A stretch of 64,000 nucleotides of DNA from Streptomyces sp. WZ-12 (GTDB lineage Bacteria; Actinomycetota; Actinomycetes; Streptomycetales; Streptomycetaceae), in NCBI RefSeq assembly GCF_028898845.1, contig NZ_CP118574.1, positions 1,798,001 to 1,862,000 of the forward strand. Reading direction: 5' to 3'. Position 1 is the first letter of the stretch, and the number at the start of each line of letters is the position of its first letter. Under the pieces are notes generated by a model. That model was not told the DNA's origin, did not search any database, and saw nothing but the letters and a program-made list of their open reading frames with translations. Made by a program: the position numbers and the translations under genes. Positions 34,332-43,565 of the stretch are shown in pieces.

Positions 34332-35543
34332 ATGCAGTTCAAGCAGTCCAGCAAGATGTCCGACGTCTGCTACGAGATCCGCGGGCCGGTGATCGAGCAC
34401 GCGGACGCGCTGGAGGAGGCCGGCCACAGCGTGCTGCGGCTGAACACCGGCAACCCGGCGCTGTTCGGCTTCGAGTGTCCCGAGGAGATCCTCCAGGACG
34501 TGATGCGCAACCTCTCCCGCGCACACGGCTACACGGAATCCCGGGGCATCCTCTCCGCCCGCCGCGCGGTGGCCCAGCGCTACCAGGACGCCGGGCTGAC
34601 GGACGTGGACGTCGATGACATCTACCTCGGCAACGGCGTCTCGGAGCTGATCTCCATGGCCGTGCAGGCGCTGCTGGAGGACGGGGACGAAGTCCTCATC
34701 CCCGCGCCGGACTTCCCGCTGTGGACGGCGGTCACCTCGCTCGCCGGCGGGAAGCCGGTGCACTACGTGTGCGACGAGTCCGCCGACTGGCTGCCGGACC
34801 TGGACGACCTGGCCTCCAAGATCACCGACCGGACCCGCGCGCTGGTCATCATCAACCCCAACAACCCCACCGGCGCGGTCTATCCGCGCGAGGTGCTGGA
34901 GGGCATGCTCGACCTGGCCCGCCGCCACCAACTGATGGTCTTCGCCGACGAGATCTACGACCGGATCGTCTACGACGACGCGGTCCACCACCACGCCGCG
35001 GTCCTCGCCCCGGACGTGGTCTGCCTGACCTTCAGCGGTCTGTCCAAGGCGTACCGGGTGGCCGGGTTCCGCTCCGGTTGGCTCGTGGTCTCCGGCCCCA
35101 AGGAGCACGCGGCGGACTACCTGGAGGGGCTGGGCACCCTCGCCTCCATGCGGCTGTGCCCCAACGCCCCTGCGCAGTACGCCATTCAGGCCGCGCTCGG
35201 CGGCCGGCAGACCATCACGGACCTGGTGCTCCCCGGCGGCCGGCTGTGCGAGCAGCGCGACCGGGCCTGGGAGCGCCTCAACGAGATCCCGGGCGTGAGC
35301 TGCGTCAAGCCCAAGGGCGCGCTCTACGCCTTCCCGCGCCTGGACCCGGCGGTCCACAAGATCCACGACGACGAGAAGTTCGTCCTCGACCTGCTGCTGC
35401 GGGAGAAGATCCAGGTCGTCCAGGGCACCGGCTTCAACTGGCCGCGCCCGGACCACTTCCGCATCCTCACCCTGCCGCGCGCCGACGACCTCGACGCGGC
35501 GATCAGCCGGATCGGGCGCTTCCTCGCCGGGTACCGGCAGTAG
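34332..35543 (+). CDS. Pyridoxal-phosphate aminotransferase, class I/II (AlaT-like)
   Basis: 403 residues. PLP site Lys239 is in FSGLSKAYRVAGFRSGW; other anchors are YLGNGVSELISMA, IPAPDFPLWTA, INPNNPTGAVYP and FADEIYDRIVYDD. The pattern is that of the alanine aminotransferase AlaT-like group, which moves an amino group between alanine or another donor and 2-oxoglutarate. ATG 34332 has GGGAGG at 7 nt. It sits divergent from HxlR and 220 bp before the ergothioneine genes. It does not carry the features of the desulphurising EgtE, so it is not that missing enzyme. Confidence 0.88.
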   Translation: MQFKQSSKMSDVCYEIRGPVIEHADALEEAGHSVLRLNTGNPALFGFECPEEILQDVMRNLSRAHGYTESRGILSARRAVAQRYQDAGLTDVDVDDIYLGNGVSELISMAVQALLEDGDEVLIPAPDFPLWTAVTSLAGGKPVHYVCDESADWLPDLDDLASKITDRTRALVIINPNNPTGAVYPREVLEGMLDLARRHQLMVFADEIYDRIVYDDAVHHHAAVLAPDVVCLTFSGLSKAYRVAGFRSGWLVVSGPKEHAADYLEGLGTLASMRLCPNAPAQYAIQAALGGRQTITDLVLPGGRLCEQRDRAWERLNEIPGVSCVKPKGALYAFPRLDPAVHKIHDDEKFVLDLLLREKIQVVQGTGFNWPRPDHFRILTLPRADDLDAAISRIGRFLAGYRQ

Positions 35544-35663
35544 CGGCGACCCCGCGGCCGGGAGGGCGGGCGCAAACCCCCGGCCGCGACCCCGCGACAC
35601 TCGAACGGGCGTACCGTTTTCCCCGGCCGCCCGCCCCCTCCCCACCTGGCCGGTCCCCCGCCC

Positions 35664-35706
35664 CGGGCGGTCCGCCGCGGGCAGGCGCTCTTGAGCGGAC
35701 CGCCCG
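35664..35706. terminator. Hairpin between aminotransferase and egtA
   Basis: 12-bp arms CGGGCGGTCCGC and GCGGACCGCCCG around a 19-nt loop. It may terminate the aminotransferase transcript or form part of the egtA leader. TTGAGC at 35691 and TTAGGT at 35714 (17 bp apart) may be the -35/-10 of the egt promoter and overlap the second arm. Confidence 0.5.
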
Positions 35707-35763
35707 CAAGGGCTTAGGTGGAGGGCGGCAATCCAGCCGCCGCCCCAAAGGGGAAGGGAAGCG

Positions 35764-37092
35764 ATGCCCGTACGACCGGCAGTGTCGGAAGCGGAACTTG
35801 AGGCCCACCTGCGCGGGATCTGTTTCAAAACGGGTCCCCCGCGCCGCATAGGCGTCGAGATCGAGCTTCTGGTGCACGACGCCCGCAACCCCCGATGTCC
35901 GGTCCCACCGACCCGGATGCACGCCGCGCAAGACGCCCTGCGCGCCCTGCCGCTGCACTCCGCCCTCACCTTCGAACCCGGCGGCCAGCTGGAGCTCAGC
36001 TCGCTGCCCGCCGCCTCCCTCACCGCCTGCGTCGAGGCGGTGAGGGCCGATCTCGCCCGGGTCCGCCCCGTCCTGCGGGAGTGGGGCCTGGAACTCTCGG
36101 GCCACGGGCACAACCCCTGGCACCCCCCGCGGCGGGTGCTCCTCGCTCCCCGTTACGACGCCATGGAGGCGTACTTCGACCGGCGCGGCCCGGCGGGGCG
36201 GTCCATGATGTGCGGCACCGCCTCCGTCCAGGTCTGCCTGGACGCCGGCCATGAGGAGCCCGGGCCGCTGGGGTTCGGCCGGCGCTGGCTGCTGGCGCAC
36301 CTGTTGGGCGCGGTGCTGGCCGCCGCGTTCGCCAACTCCCCGCTCGCCGAGGGGTGTCCGACCGGCTACCGCACCACCCGCCAGGCCATCTGGGCGCAGC
36401 TCGACCCGGGCCGCACGCTCGCCCCGCCCCAGGACGCCGACCCGCGCGCCGCGTGGGCCCGTTACGTGCTGGACGCCCCGGTGATGTGCGTCCGGCGTCC
36501 GGACGGCCCGTGGGACGCGCCGGAGGGGCTGACCTTCCGCGAGTGGCTGCGCACCGGCGTGCCGCGTCCGCCGACCCGGGAGGACCTGGACTACCACGTC
36601 ACCACCCTCTTCCCGCCGGTGCGGCCGCGCGGTCATCTGGAGCTGCGGATGATCGACGCGCAGCCGGGGCCGGACGGGTGGATCGTGCCGTTGGCCGTCA
36701 CGGCCGCGCTGTTCGACGATCCGGCGGCCGCCGAGTTCGCCTACCGCACCGTCAAACCGCTTGCGGAGACGGCCGGTTGGCGTCCGGCGCCGGGGAATCC
36801 GCTGTGGCGGAAAGCGGCCCGGGCCGGGTTGACCGACCCCGAGCTGCACGCGGCCGCGGTGGCCTGCTTCGCCGCCGCGCAGGAGGCGCTGCCCCGGCTC
36901 GGCGCCACCCCCGGAATCCGGGCGGCGGTCGCGGAGTTCGTCGAACGCCATGTGGCGCGCGGCCGGTGCCCCGCCGACGACCAGCTCGACACGCTGGCCG
37001 CGGCGGACGCCGGCGGCGGCCCGGACCCGGCCGGCGAGGCGCCCGGCACCGCGGCCAGGGGCCGCCCCCTCCTCGGGAAGGACAGCCAGTGA
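35764..37092 (+). CDS. egtA: Glutamate-cysteine ligase EgtA (ergothioneine pathway)
   Basis: 442 residues of the GCS2-type glutamate-cysteine ligase family: GVEIELLVHDA and EPGGQLELSSLPA carry the metal/substrate Glu residues, PWHPPRRVLLAPRYDAMEAYF is a typical central stretch, HLELRMIDAQPG ends the active site. It makes gamma-glutamylcysteine, the sulphur donor used by EgtB. ATG 35764 has GGGAAGG upstream and a small GGCGGC/GCCGCC hairpin in the leader. The stop overlaps egtB by GTGA. Confidence 0.93.
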   Translation: MPVRPAVSEAELEAHLRGICFKTGPPRRIGVEIELLVHDARNPRCPVPPTRMHAAQDALRALPLHSALTFEPGGQLELSSLPAASLTACVEAVRADLARVRPVLREWGLELSGHGHNPWHPPRRVLLAPRYDAMEAYFDRRGPAGRSMMCGTASVQVCLDAGHEEPGPLGFGRRWLLAHLLGAVLAAAFANSPLAEGCPTGYRTTRQAIWAQLDPGRTLAPPQDADPRAAWARYVLDAPVMCVRRPDGPWDAPEGLTFREWLRTGVPRPPTREDLDYHVTTLFPPVRPRGHLELRMIDAQPGPDGWIVPLAVTAALFDDPAAAEFAYRTVKPLAETAGWRPAPGNPLWRKAARAGLTDPELHAAAVACFAAAQEALPRLGATPGIRAAVAEFVERHVARGRCPADDQLDTLAAADAGGGPDPAGEAPGTAARGRPLLGKDSQ

Positions 37093-38414
37093 CCATCGAC
37101 CCCGAGCCGTTCCGGGAGCGGGCCGCGGCGGCACTGCTCGCCGCCCGCGACCGCACCCGCCTGCTGACCACCAGCGTCGAGGACCCCGATCTGGTCGCCC
37201 AGCACTCCCCGTTGATGTCGCCCCTGGTGTGGGACCTGGCGCACATCGGCAATCAGGAGGAGCAGTGGCTGCTGCGCGCCGTCGGCGGCCGCGACCCGCT
37301 GCGCCCGGACATCGACTCCCTCTACGACGCCTTCGAGCACCCGCGCGCCGAGCGTCCCACGCTGCCGCTGCTGGGCCCGGCCGAGGCCCGCGGCTATGTC
37401 GCCGAGGTGCGCGGCCGGGTGCTGGACGTCCTGGAGCGCACCGCGCTGCACGGCGGCCCGCTGCGCTCCGCCGGCTTCGCCTTCGGGATGATCGCGCAGC
37501 ACGAACAGCAGCACGACGAAACGATGTTGATCACCCATCAGTTGCGGAAGGGCCCGCCGGTGCTGAGCGCGCCCGAGCCGCCGCCCGCGCCCGACGGTCC
37601 GCTGCCGGCCGAGGTCCTCGTCCCCGGCGGCCCGTTCCTGATGGGCACCTCCACCGAGCCGTGGGCGCTGGACAACGAGCGCCCCGCGCACGAGCGGACG
37701 GTGTCGCCCTTCTTCCTCGACACCACCCCGGTCAGCAACGCCGCCTACCAGCGCTTCATCGACGACGGCGGCTACGAGGAGCCGCGTTGGTGGGCGCCGG
37801 AGGGCTGGGCCCAGGTGCGCGAACACCGGCTGCGGGCCCCGCTGTTCTGGCGCCGCGAGGGCCGGCAGTGGCTGCGCCGCCGGTTCGGGGTGACCGAGCC
37901 GGTGCCGCCGGACGAGCCGGTGCTGCACGTCAGTTGGTACGAGGCGGACGCCTACGCGCGGTGGGCCGGCCGGCGGCTGCCCACCGAGGCCGAGTGGGAG
38001 AAGGCCGCCCGCCACGACCCGGACTCCGGGCGGGCGAGGCGCTACCCCTGGGGCGACGCGGACCCGACCCCGGAGCACGCCAACCTCGGCCAGCGGCACC
38101 TGCGGCCGGCCCCGGTCGGCAGCTACCCCGAAGGCGCCTCGCCGCTCGGCGTCCGCCAACTCATCGGCGATGTCTGGGAGTGGACGGCCAGCGACTTCCT
38201 GCCCTATCCCGGCTTCGCCGCCTTCCCCTACCGCGAGTACTCCGAGGTGTTCTTCGGCGGCCCGTACAAGGTGCTGCGCGGCGGCTCGTTCGGCGTCGAC
38301 CCGGTCGCCTGCCGCGGCACCTTCCGCAACTGGGACCTCCCGGTGCGGCGGCAGATCTTCTCCGGGTTCCGCACCGCCCGGGACGCCGATCCGGCGCTCG
38401 GGGGCGGTGCCTGA
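37089..38414 (+). CDS. egtB: Ergothioneine biosynthesis protein EgtB (iron-dependent sulphoxide synthase)
   Basis: 441 residues. DinB-like N-domain has the iron ligands His52 (DLAHIGNQEEQW) and His138/His142 (QHEQQHDETM); the FGE-sulphatase-like C-domain has LVPGGPFLMGTSTEPWALDNE, WYEADAYARWAGRRLPTEAEWE, DVWEWTASDF and a GGSFGVDPVACRGTFRNW end. It joins gamma-glutamylcysteine to hercynine (hercynyl sulphoxide). Start GTG 37089 with GGAAGGA; egtC follows with a 1-bp overlap. Confidence 0.95.
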   Translation: MTIDPEPFRERAAAALLAARDRTRLLTTSVEDPDLVAQHSPLMSPLVWDLAHIGNQEEQWLLRAVGGRDPLRPDIDSLYDAFEHPRAERPTLPLLGPAEARGYVAEVRGRVLDVLERTALHGGPLRSAGFAFGMIAQHEQQHDETMLITHQLRKGPPVLSAPEPPPAPDGPLPAEVLVPGGPFLMGTSTEPWALDNERPAHERTVSPFFLDTTPVSNAAYQRFIDDGGYEEPRWWAPEGWAQVREHRLRAPLFWRREGRQWLRRRFGVTEPVPPDEPVLHVSWYEADAYARWAGRRLPTEAEWEKAARHDPDSGRARRYPWGDADPTPEHANLGQRHLRPAPVGSYPEGASPLGVRQLIGDVWEWTASDFLPYPGFAAFPYREYSEVFFGGPYKVLRGGSFGVDPVACRGTFRNWDLPVRRQIFSGFRTARDADPALGGGA

Positions 38415-39169
38415 TGTGCCGTCATCTGGCGTATCTGGGACCTCAGATCCCGTTCGGACAGGTGGTCCTGGAGCCGCCGCACGGCCTGTACCGGCAGTCC
38501 TGGGCGCCGCGCCACCAGCGGCACGGCACGGTCAACGCGGACGGCTTCGGCATCGGCTGGTACGCGCCCGACGACCCGCTACCGGCCCGCTACCGGCGGG
38601 CCGGCCCGATGTGGGCCGACGAGCAACTGCCCGATCTGGGGCGGGTGATCCGCTCCGGGGCGCTGCTGGCCGCCGTCCGGGACGCCACCGTGGCCGGGGC
38701 GGACGCCGAGGCGGCCGCCGCGCCGTTCGCGGCCGGGCGGTACCTCTTCAGCCACAACGGCGCGGTGGCCGGCTGGCCGGACACCATGGCGCCGCTGGCC
38801 GCCGGGCTGCCCGCGCGGGAGCTGCTGCGGTTGGCGGCCCGCAACGACACCGCGTTCCTGTGGGCCCTGGTGCAGCACCGGTTGGCCCGCGGCGACGACC
38901 CGGGCGAGGCGCTGGCCGAGACCGTCCGGGAGGTCGCCGCGGCCGCGCCCGGCTCCCGACTGAACCTGCTGCTGACGGACGGCACCGGCATCGCCGCCAC
39001 CACCTGGGGCGACACCCTGTTCCACCTGGCCCTCCCCGACGGCGGCCGGGTCGTCGCCTCCGAGCCCTATGACACCTCCCCCCACTGGACCGAGGTCCCC
39101 GACCGCACGCTGCTGCGCGCCACCCGCGCCGAGGTCCACCTCACCCCGCTCAAGGAGCCCGCAACGTGA
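38414..39169 (+). CDS. egtC: Ergothioneine biosynthesis amidohydrolase EgtC
   Basis: 251-residue class II glutamine-amidotransferase fold with nucleophile Cys2 (MCRHLAYLGP). NADGFGIGWYA, LFSHNGAVAGW and RNDTAFLWALV are family signatures. It removes the glutamyl group from the EgtB product. The TGATG junction with egtB gives translational coupling. Confidence 0.94.
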   Translation: MCRHLAYLGPQIPFGQVVLEPPHGLYRQSWAPRHQRHGTVNADGFGIGWYAPDDPLPARYRRAGPMWADEQLPDLGRVIRSGALLAAVRDATVAGADAEAAAAPFAAGRYLFSHNGAVAGWPDTMAPLAAGLPARELLRLAARNDTAFLWALVQHRLARGDDPGEALAETVREVAAAAPGSRLNLLLTDGTGIAATTWGDTLFHLALPDGGRVVASEPYDTSPHWTEVPDRTLLRATRAEVHLTPLKEPAT

Positions 39170-40128
39170 GCCCCCTCAGCATCACTCGCACCCTGCCCCC
39201 CGATGCCACCGCGGCCGCGCTGCGCGCCGACGTCACCGAGGGGCTGTCCCGCACGCCCAAGCACCTGCCGCCGAAGTGGTTCTACGACGCCCGCGGCAGC
39301 GAGCTGTTCGACGAGATCACCACGCTTCCCGAGTACTACCCGACCCGCGCCGAGCGCGAGATCCTGCGCGCCACCGCGGACCGGATCGCCGCCGCCACCG
39401 GCGCCCGCACCCTGATCGAGCTGGGCTCCGGCTCGTCCGACAAGACCCGCCACCTGCTGCGCGCCCTGACCGGGTTGCAGACGTATCTGCCCGTCGACGT
39501 CAGCGAGTCGGCGCTACGGGCGGCCGGGGAGGCGCTGTTGACCGAGCACCCGGGGCTGACCGTGCACGCCCTGGTCGCCGACTTCCAGCGGGGCCTGACG
39601 CTGCCAAAGACGCCCGGGCCGCGGCTGCTGGCGTTCCTCGGCGGCACCATCGGCAACCTGCTGCCGGCGGAACGGGCCGCGTTCCTGGACTCGGTGCACG
39701 CGTTGCTCTCTCCCGGGGACGCCCTGCTGCTCGGCACCGACCTGGTCAAGGACGAGGCCACGCTGGTCGCCGCGTACGACGACGCCCGCGGGGTGACCGC
39801 CGCCTTCAACAAGAACGTCCTGGAGGTCATCAACCGCGAGTTGGGCGGCGACTTCGACCCGGCGGACTTCGACCACGTCGCGCGGTGGAACGCGGAGCGG
39901 GAGTGGATCGAGATGCGGCTGCGGGCCCGGGACGACCTGACCGTCAAGATCCCCGGCGTCGATCTGGCCGTGCCGTTCGCGGCCGGCGAGGAGCTGCGCA
40001 CCGAGGTCTCCGCGAAGTTCCGGGAAGACGGGGTGCGCTCCGAACTCGCCGCGTCCGGACTGAAGTTGACGGAGTGGTGGACGGACAGTGCCGGGCGGTT
40101 CGCCCTGTCGCTGGCGCTTCGGCTCTGA
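39166..40128 (+). CDS. egtD: L-histidine N-alpha-methyltransferase EgtD
   Basis: 320 residues. SAM-binding loop LIELGSGSSDKTRHLL, LPVDVSESALRAAG, LLAFLGGTIGNLLPAE, and ELGGDFDPADFDHVARW. It trimethylates histidine to hercynine, the pathway's first step. Start GTG 39166 overlaps egtC. No egtE follows; the final C-S lyase is not in the window. Confidence 0.95.
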   Translation: MSPLSITRTLPPDATAAALRADVTEGLSRTPKHLPPKWFYDARGSELFDEITTLPEYYPTRAEREILRATADRIAAATGARTLIELGSGSSDKTRHLLRALTGLQTYLPVDVSESALRAAGEALLTEHPGLTVHALVADFQRGLTLPKTPGPRLLAFLGGTIGNLLPAERAAFLDSVHALLSPGDALLLGTDLVKDEATLVAAYDDARGVTAAFNKNVLEVINRELGGDFDPADFDHVARWNAEREWIEMRLRARDDLTVKIPGVDLAVPFAAGEELRTEVSAKFREDGVRSELAASGLKLTEWWTDSAGRFALSLALRL

Positions 40129-40257
40129 CCGTTTCCGCCCGCCGGGTGCCCACCTCCCCGCCGATGTGGTTCGATGCCCCGATCGCACATCCGTACGCGT
40201 AGCCGGGCGCGCCCCGCCGCGTGCGGGACCGGACGGGCTCGACGACAGGGGCAGGGC

Positions 40258-41187
40258 ATGGGCACGGCGCTGGATCGGCGGAGTTTCCTCAGGGGCGCGG
40301 CGGGGCTGTCCGCCGCCGGGGTGTTGGCGGGCCTCGGCGGCGGGGGCACCGCGGTGGCCGCGGCACCGGCCGCGGTCACCGCGCAGGACTGGATGTCCGC
40401 GCTCGGCGACGCCACGCCGGTGCAGCGGCTGACCGTCCCCGGCACCCACGATTCCGGCGCCCGGATCGGCGGCCCCTGGGTGGCCTGCCAGAACACCTCG
40501 ATCGCCGAGCAACTGGCCTCCGGCATACGGTTCCTGGACGTCCGCTGCCGGGCCATCGACGGCGTCTTCGCGATCCACCACGGCGCGTTCTACCAGGAGT
40601 TGATGTTCGGCGACGTGCTCAACGCCTGCCGGGACTTCCTCCGGGCGCACCCGTCCGAGACCGTGTTGATGCGGGTCAAGCAGGAGTACTCGGAGGTCTC
40701 CGCCGAGGAGTTCCGCGGGATCTTCGGCACCTACCTGGACGCCAAGGGGTACCGCTCGCTGTTCCGGTTGGACGCGGGGCTGCCGACGCTGGGGCAGGCC
40801 CGGGGCCGGGTCGTGCTGCTGGCGGACGCCGACGGGCTGGGCGGGGTGCGGTACGCCGACCCGGCGCTCTTCGACATCCAGGACGACTACATGACCGAGC
40901 CGATCGGGAAGTACCCCAAGGTCGAGGCGGAGTTCCGCAAGGCGGTCGACCAGCCGGGCAAGCTGTTCGTCAACTACGTCTCCACCGCCGCCCTGCTGCC
41001 GCCGCGCTCCAACGCCGACCGTCTCAACCCACGCGTCAAGGGCCTGCTGGAGGGCGCGGGCAGCGCCTGGCGGGGGCTGGGCATCGTCCCGATGGACTTC
41101 CCCAACGAGTTCGGGATGGCCGGGACGCTGATCGGGCACAACCTGGCCGGGCGCGGCGTCACCCTGGTGGCCCAGCCGGGCACGTGA
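40258..41187 (+). CDS. Secreted PI-specific phospholipase C-like protein (Tat signal)
   Basis: 309 residues. Tat signal LDRRSFLRGAAGLSAAG (about 5-22). The PLC X-like domain has VPGTHDSG (first catalytic His) and VFAIHHGAFYQELMF (second His), plus MRVKQEYSE and VVLLADAD. It cleaves phosphatidylinositol or a related phosphodiester in the membrane outer face or substrate lipid. ATG 40258 follows GCAGGG. A second, unrelated-looking PLC-like gene lies 1.2 kb on. Confidence 0.82.
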   Translation: MGTALDRRSFLRGAAGLSAAGVLAGLGGGGTAVAAAPAAVTAQDWMSALGDATPVQRLTVPGTHDSGARIGGPWVACQNTSIAEQLASGIRFLDVRCRAIDGVFAIHHGAFYQELMFGDVLNACRDFLRAHPSETVLMRVKQEYSEVSAEEFRGIFGTYLDAKGYRSLFRLDAGLPTLGQARGRVVLLADADGLGGVRYADPALFDIQDDYMTEPIGKYPKVEAEFRKAVDQPGKLFVNYVSTAALLPPRSNADRLNPRVKGLLEGAGSAWRGLGIVPMDFPNEFGMAGTLIGHNLAGRGVTLVAQPGT

Positions 41188-41238
41188 TCGGCCGTCGGAC
41201 CGAACCTGCGCGGGCCGTCGTGCATCAGACTGGTTGAA

Positions 41239-42354
41239 ATGTCTGGTTCCGGCGTCGCCCCCGTCGTCCCGTCCCGCGGTGCGCGGGCAGGCGGTGCCGG
41301 CTTGAGTCGAGGCAAGGCGGCACTGGTGGAGACGAGCGAACGCGGGCCCGAGGCGGCGGATCAGGAGGAGGCGTCCGGGGCGGCGCCGGACGCGTCCGGC
41401 GGGCCGGTCCGCACCGGGCGGGCCCGGGCCGGCGTGCCGCTGCGGGTGACCGCGGTGCTCGGGGCGCTGACGGTCGTCGTGGGCGGCGCGGCGCTGGCGT
41501 TGAAGGCCGCCCGGCAGGACCCGTTCCTGGCGCCCGGGGACCCGGTGACCGGGACCTATCTGGCGTCCCGGACCAACGGTGACCGGGCGGCGGCCGCGGT
41601 ACTGGCCGGCCCCTACCGGGAGTTGCCGGGCGCGGCGATGGCCGTGGCGCGTCCCGCCGGCGGTACTCCGGCCCCGCTGCCCGCCTCCCGCCCCCTGATG
41701 GCCAGCCCGGCGACGCCCGCGCCGCCGGTCGGTGCGCTGTTCTCGCCCGGCGACGACGGCGCCGCCACGCACTACTGCACCGCGAGCGTGGTGCACTCCC
41801 CCGCCGGCAACCTCATCGCCACCGCCGCGCACTGCGTCCACGACGGCGGCTTCCGCACCCGGCTGGTCTTCGCGCCCGGCCTGCACGACGGGCTCGCGCC
41901 GTACGGGCTGTGGGTGCCGACCCGGATCGACGTGGACCCGCGCTGGATCAGCGACCGGGACCCGAACCACGACGTGGCGTTCCTCCGGGTGCGTCGGCAC
42001 GGCAGCACCGAGCAGCGGATCGAGGACGTCACGGGCGCCGAGCGAATCCGGTTCGACGCCCCGCCGGGCCGGCCGGCGCAGTTGACCGGCTATCCCGGGG
42101 ACAGCGACACCCCGGTCGGCTGCCGGCACACCGCGGAGGCCGAGGGACCGAACCAGGTCCGCTTCCCCTGCGCCGGCTTCCCGGCCGGGACCAGTGGCGG
42201 CCCGCTGCTCACCGACGTCGACCAGGTGACCGGCACCGGCTCGCTGATCGGGGTGATCGGCGGCCAGGACGAGGGCGGCGACGACGCCACGTCGTACAGC
42301 AGCCGCTTCGGGGCGGACGTGGCGGCGCTGTACCGGCGGGCCACCCGGGGGTGA
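41239..42354 (+). CDS. Membrane-anchored or secreted trypsin-like (V8/Glu-endopeptidase-like) serine protease
   Basis: 371 residues. A cytoplasmic-looking N-tail (1-65) precedes a hydrophobic helix (about 68-90), then a Pro-rich linker, then an S1 domain with triad His in IATAAHCVHD, Asp in PNHDVAFLRV and Ser in FPAGTSGGPLLTD. Cys residues CTAS/AHC and GCRH/PCAG probably form disulphides. A type II membrane anchor is likely. There is no clear ribosome-binding site before ATG 41239; a CAGACT 10 bp upstream suggests a leaderless or near-leaderless start. Confidence 0.8.
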   Translation: MSGSGVAPVVPSRGARAGGAGLSRGKAALVETSERGPEAADQEEASGAAPDASGGPVRTGRARAGVPLRVTAVLGALTVVVGGAALALKAARQDPFLAPGDPVTGTYLASRTNGDRAAAAVLAGPYRELPGAAMAVARPAGGTPAPLPASRPLMASPATPAPPVGALFSPGDDGAATHYCTASVVHSPAGNLIATAAHCVHDGGFRTRLVFAPGLHDGLAPYGLWVPTRIDVDPRWISDRDPNHDVAFLRVRRHGSTEQRIEDVTGAERIRFDAPPGRPAQLTGYPGDSDTPVGCRHTAEAEGPNQVRFPCAGFPAGTSGGPLLTDVDQVTGTGSLIGVIGGQDEGGDDATSYSSRFGADVAALYRRATRG

Positions 42355-42375
42355 CCGGGCGGGCCCGCCGGTCGG

Positions 42376-43425
42376 TCAGGCGCCGCCGCGCGGCAGCACG
42401 GTGCGCAGGACGGCCGGCAGCGGGTACCAGTCGGCGGTGGCGAAGCTGGCGTGCGCGGCGGCGAGTTGCGCGACCCGGGCGCGGGCCTCGGCCTCGGTGG
42501 GGTGGGTGGCGTCCAGGGCCGGCGGGACCTTGTGGGCGTCGGTCATGATGAGCAGGTAGTGGCGGGTGTCGTACCAGGACGTGTCGATGGTGCCGCCCAG
42601 GTAGGTGGCCGCGTCGCCGTCGAAGACCACGAACCAGGGGCGCAGGGCGGGGTCGGCGTAGCGCTCCCGGGGGTCGCCGGGGGCGGCGCCGTGTACGGCG
42701 GGGAACGCGGTGGCTCGCCTCAACTCGCCCCGCGCGGCGAGGTCCTTGAGGTGGCCGGCGTATTCGACGTCGGTCCACAGCCGGTCGAGCGGGTTGTGCT
42801 CCTCGACGGTGCCCGGTATGAGCTCGAAGAGGAAGGTGCCGGTCAGGTCGGCGCGGGACGGCCAGCCGCCGGACCGGACCGCCTCGTCCAGGGTGGCGTG
42901 GCCGGCCGCGAGGTCGCCGGGCCCGTAGACGGCGTCCCCCAGCTTGTCGCGGACCAGCGCGTCGAACTCGGCCGGGCCGCGGCCCTTCTTGGCGTTGAAG
43001 CCGTCCTTCATCTCGACCTTGATGAGGATCGGGCGGTGGCCGGGGTGCGCGTCGTGCCAGGCGCGGAGGTCGGCGAGGCAGCCGGCGAAGTCCTGGTTGC
43101 GGTCCTTGGTGCGCAGTTCGGCGGCGGTGCCGGCGCCCACGCAGTTGCTGTAGTTCCCCATCGGGTTGCTGTGCGAGACGCGCCAGGTGCCGCCCAGGCC
43201 GTTGGTCCACACGTCCACCTCGATGAGCGCGGCGCCGGAGTCCAACGCGTCGGCGAAGTAGGGGTACTTGGCCTTCTCGTAGGCGTTGTGGACGCCGACG
43301 GCGGTGCTGGTGCCGTAGCCGGTGGAGGTCGTCGTGGCGGTCGTCTCGGCGCCTGCCGCGCCGGGTGCCGCGATCATCGCCGCCGCCGCCACGGCGACCG
43401 TTCCCGCACACCGCTTCCGGTTCAT
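42376..43425 (-). CDS. Secreted PI-PLC domain-containing protein (phosphodiesterase-like)
   Basis: 349 residues. Signal peptide 1-26 (MNRKRCAGTVAVAAAAMIAAPGA). GVHNAYEKAKYPYFADALDSGAALIEVDV and RVSHSNPMGNYSNCVG contain the His pair expected of PLC-X-type phosphodiesterases, and RPILIKVEMKDGF the acidic metal site. It likely hydrolyses a phosphodiester or glycerophosphodiester outside the cell. Convergent with the protease gene, 21 bp apart. Confidence 0.8.
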   Translation of the reverse strand: MNRKRCAGTVAVAAAAMIAAPGAAGAETTATTTSTGYGTSTAVGVHNAYEKAKYPYFADALDSGAALIEVDVWTNGLGGTWRVSHSNPMGNYSNCVGAGTAAELRTKDRNQDFAGCLADLRAWHDAHPGHRPILIKVEMKDGFNAKKGRGPAEFDALVRDKLGDAVYGPGDLAAGHATLDEAVRSGGWPSRADLTGTFLFELIPGTVEEHNPLDRLWTDVEYAGHLKDLAARGELRRATAFPAVHGAAPGDPRERYADPALRPWFVVFDGDAATYLGGTIDTSWYDTRHYLLIMTDAHKVPPALDATHPTEAEARARVAQLAAAHASFATADWYPLPAVLRTVLPRGGA

Positions 43426-43565
43426 GTTCCCCGCTTCCCCTCGCGTCCTGCCTGGTCAGTCAGGAGCGTACGGGAGTTGACGGCGCGGCAGGAGGTGCGG
43501 AGCGGACACCGGAACGGACGCGATACGGTCGGCGTCGCGAACCACCGAAACGAAAGGATGTACGG

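Noticed and set aside
34332..35543. Aminotransferase as the missing EgtE
   Set aside because: It has AlaT-like motifs and lies 220 bp before egtA behind a hairpin; EgtE belongs to a different PLP branch.
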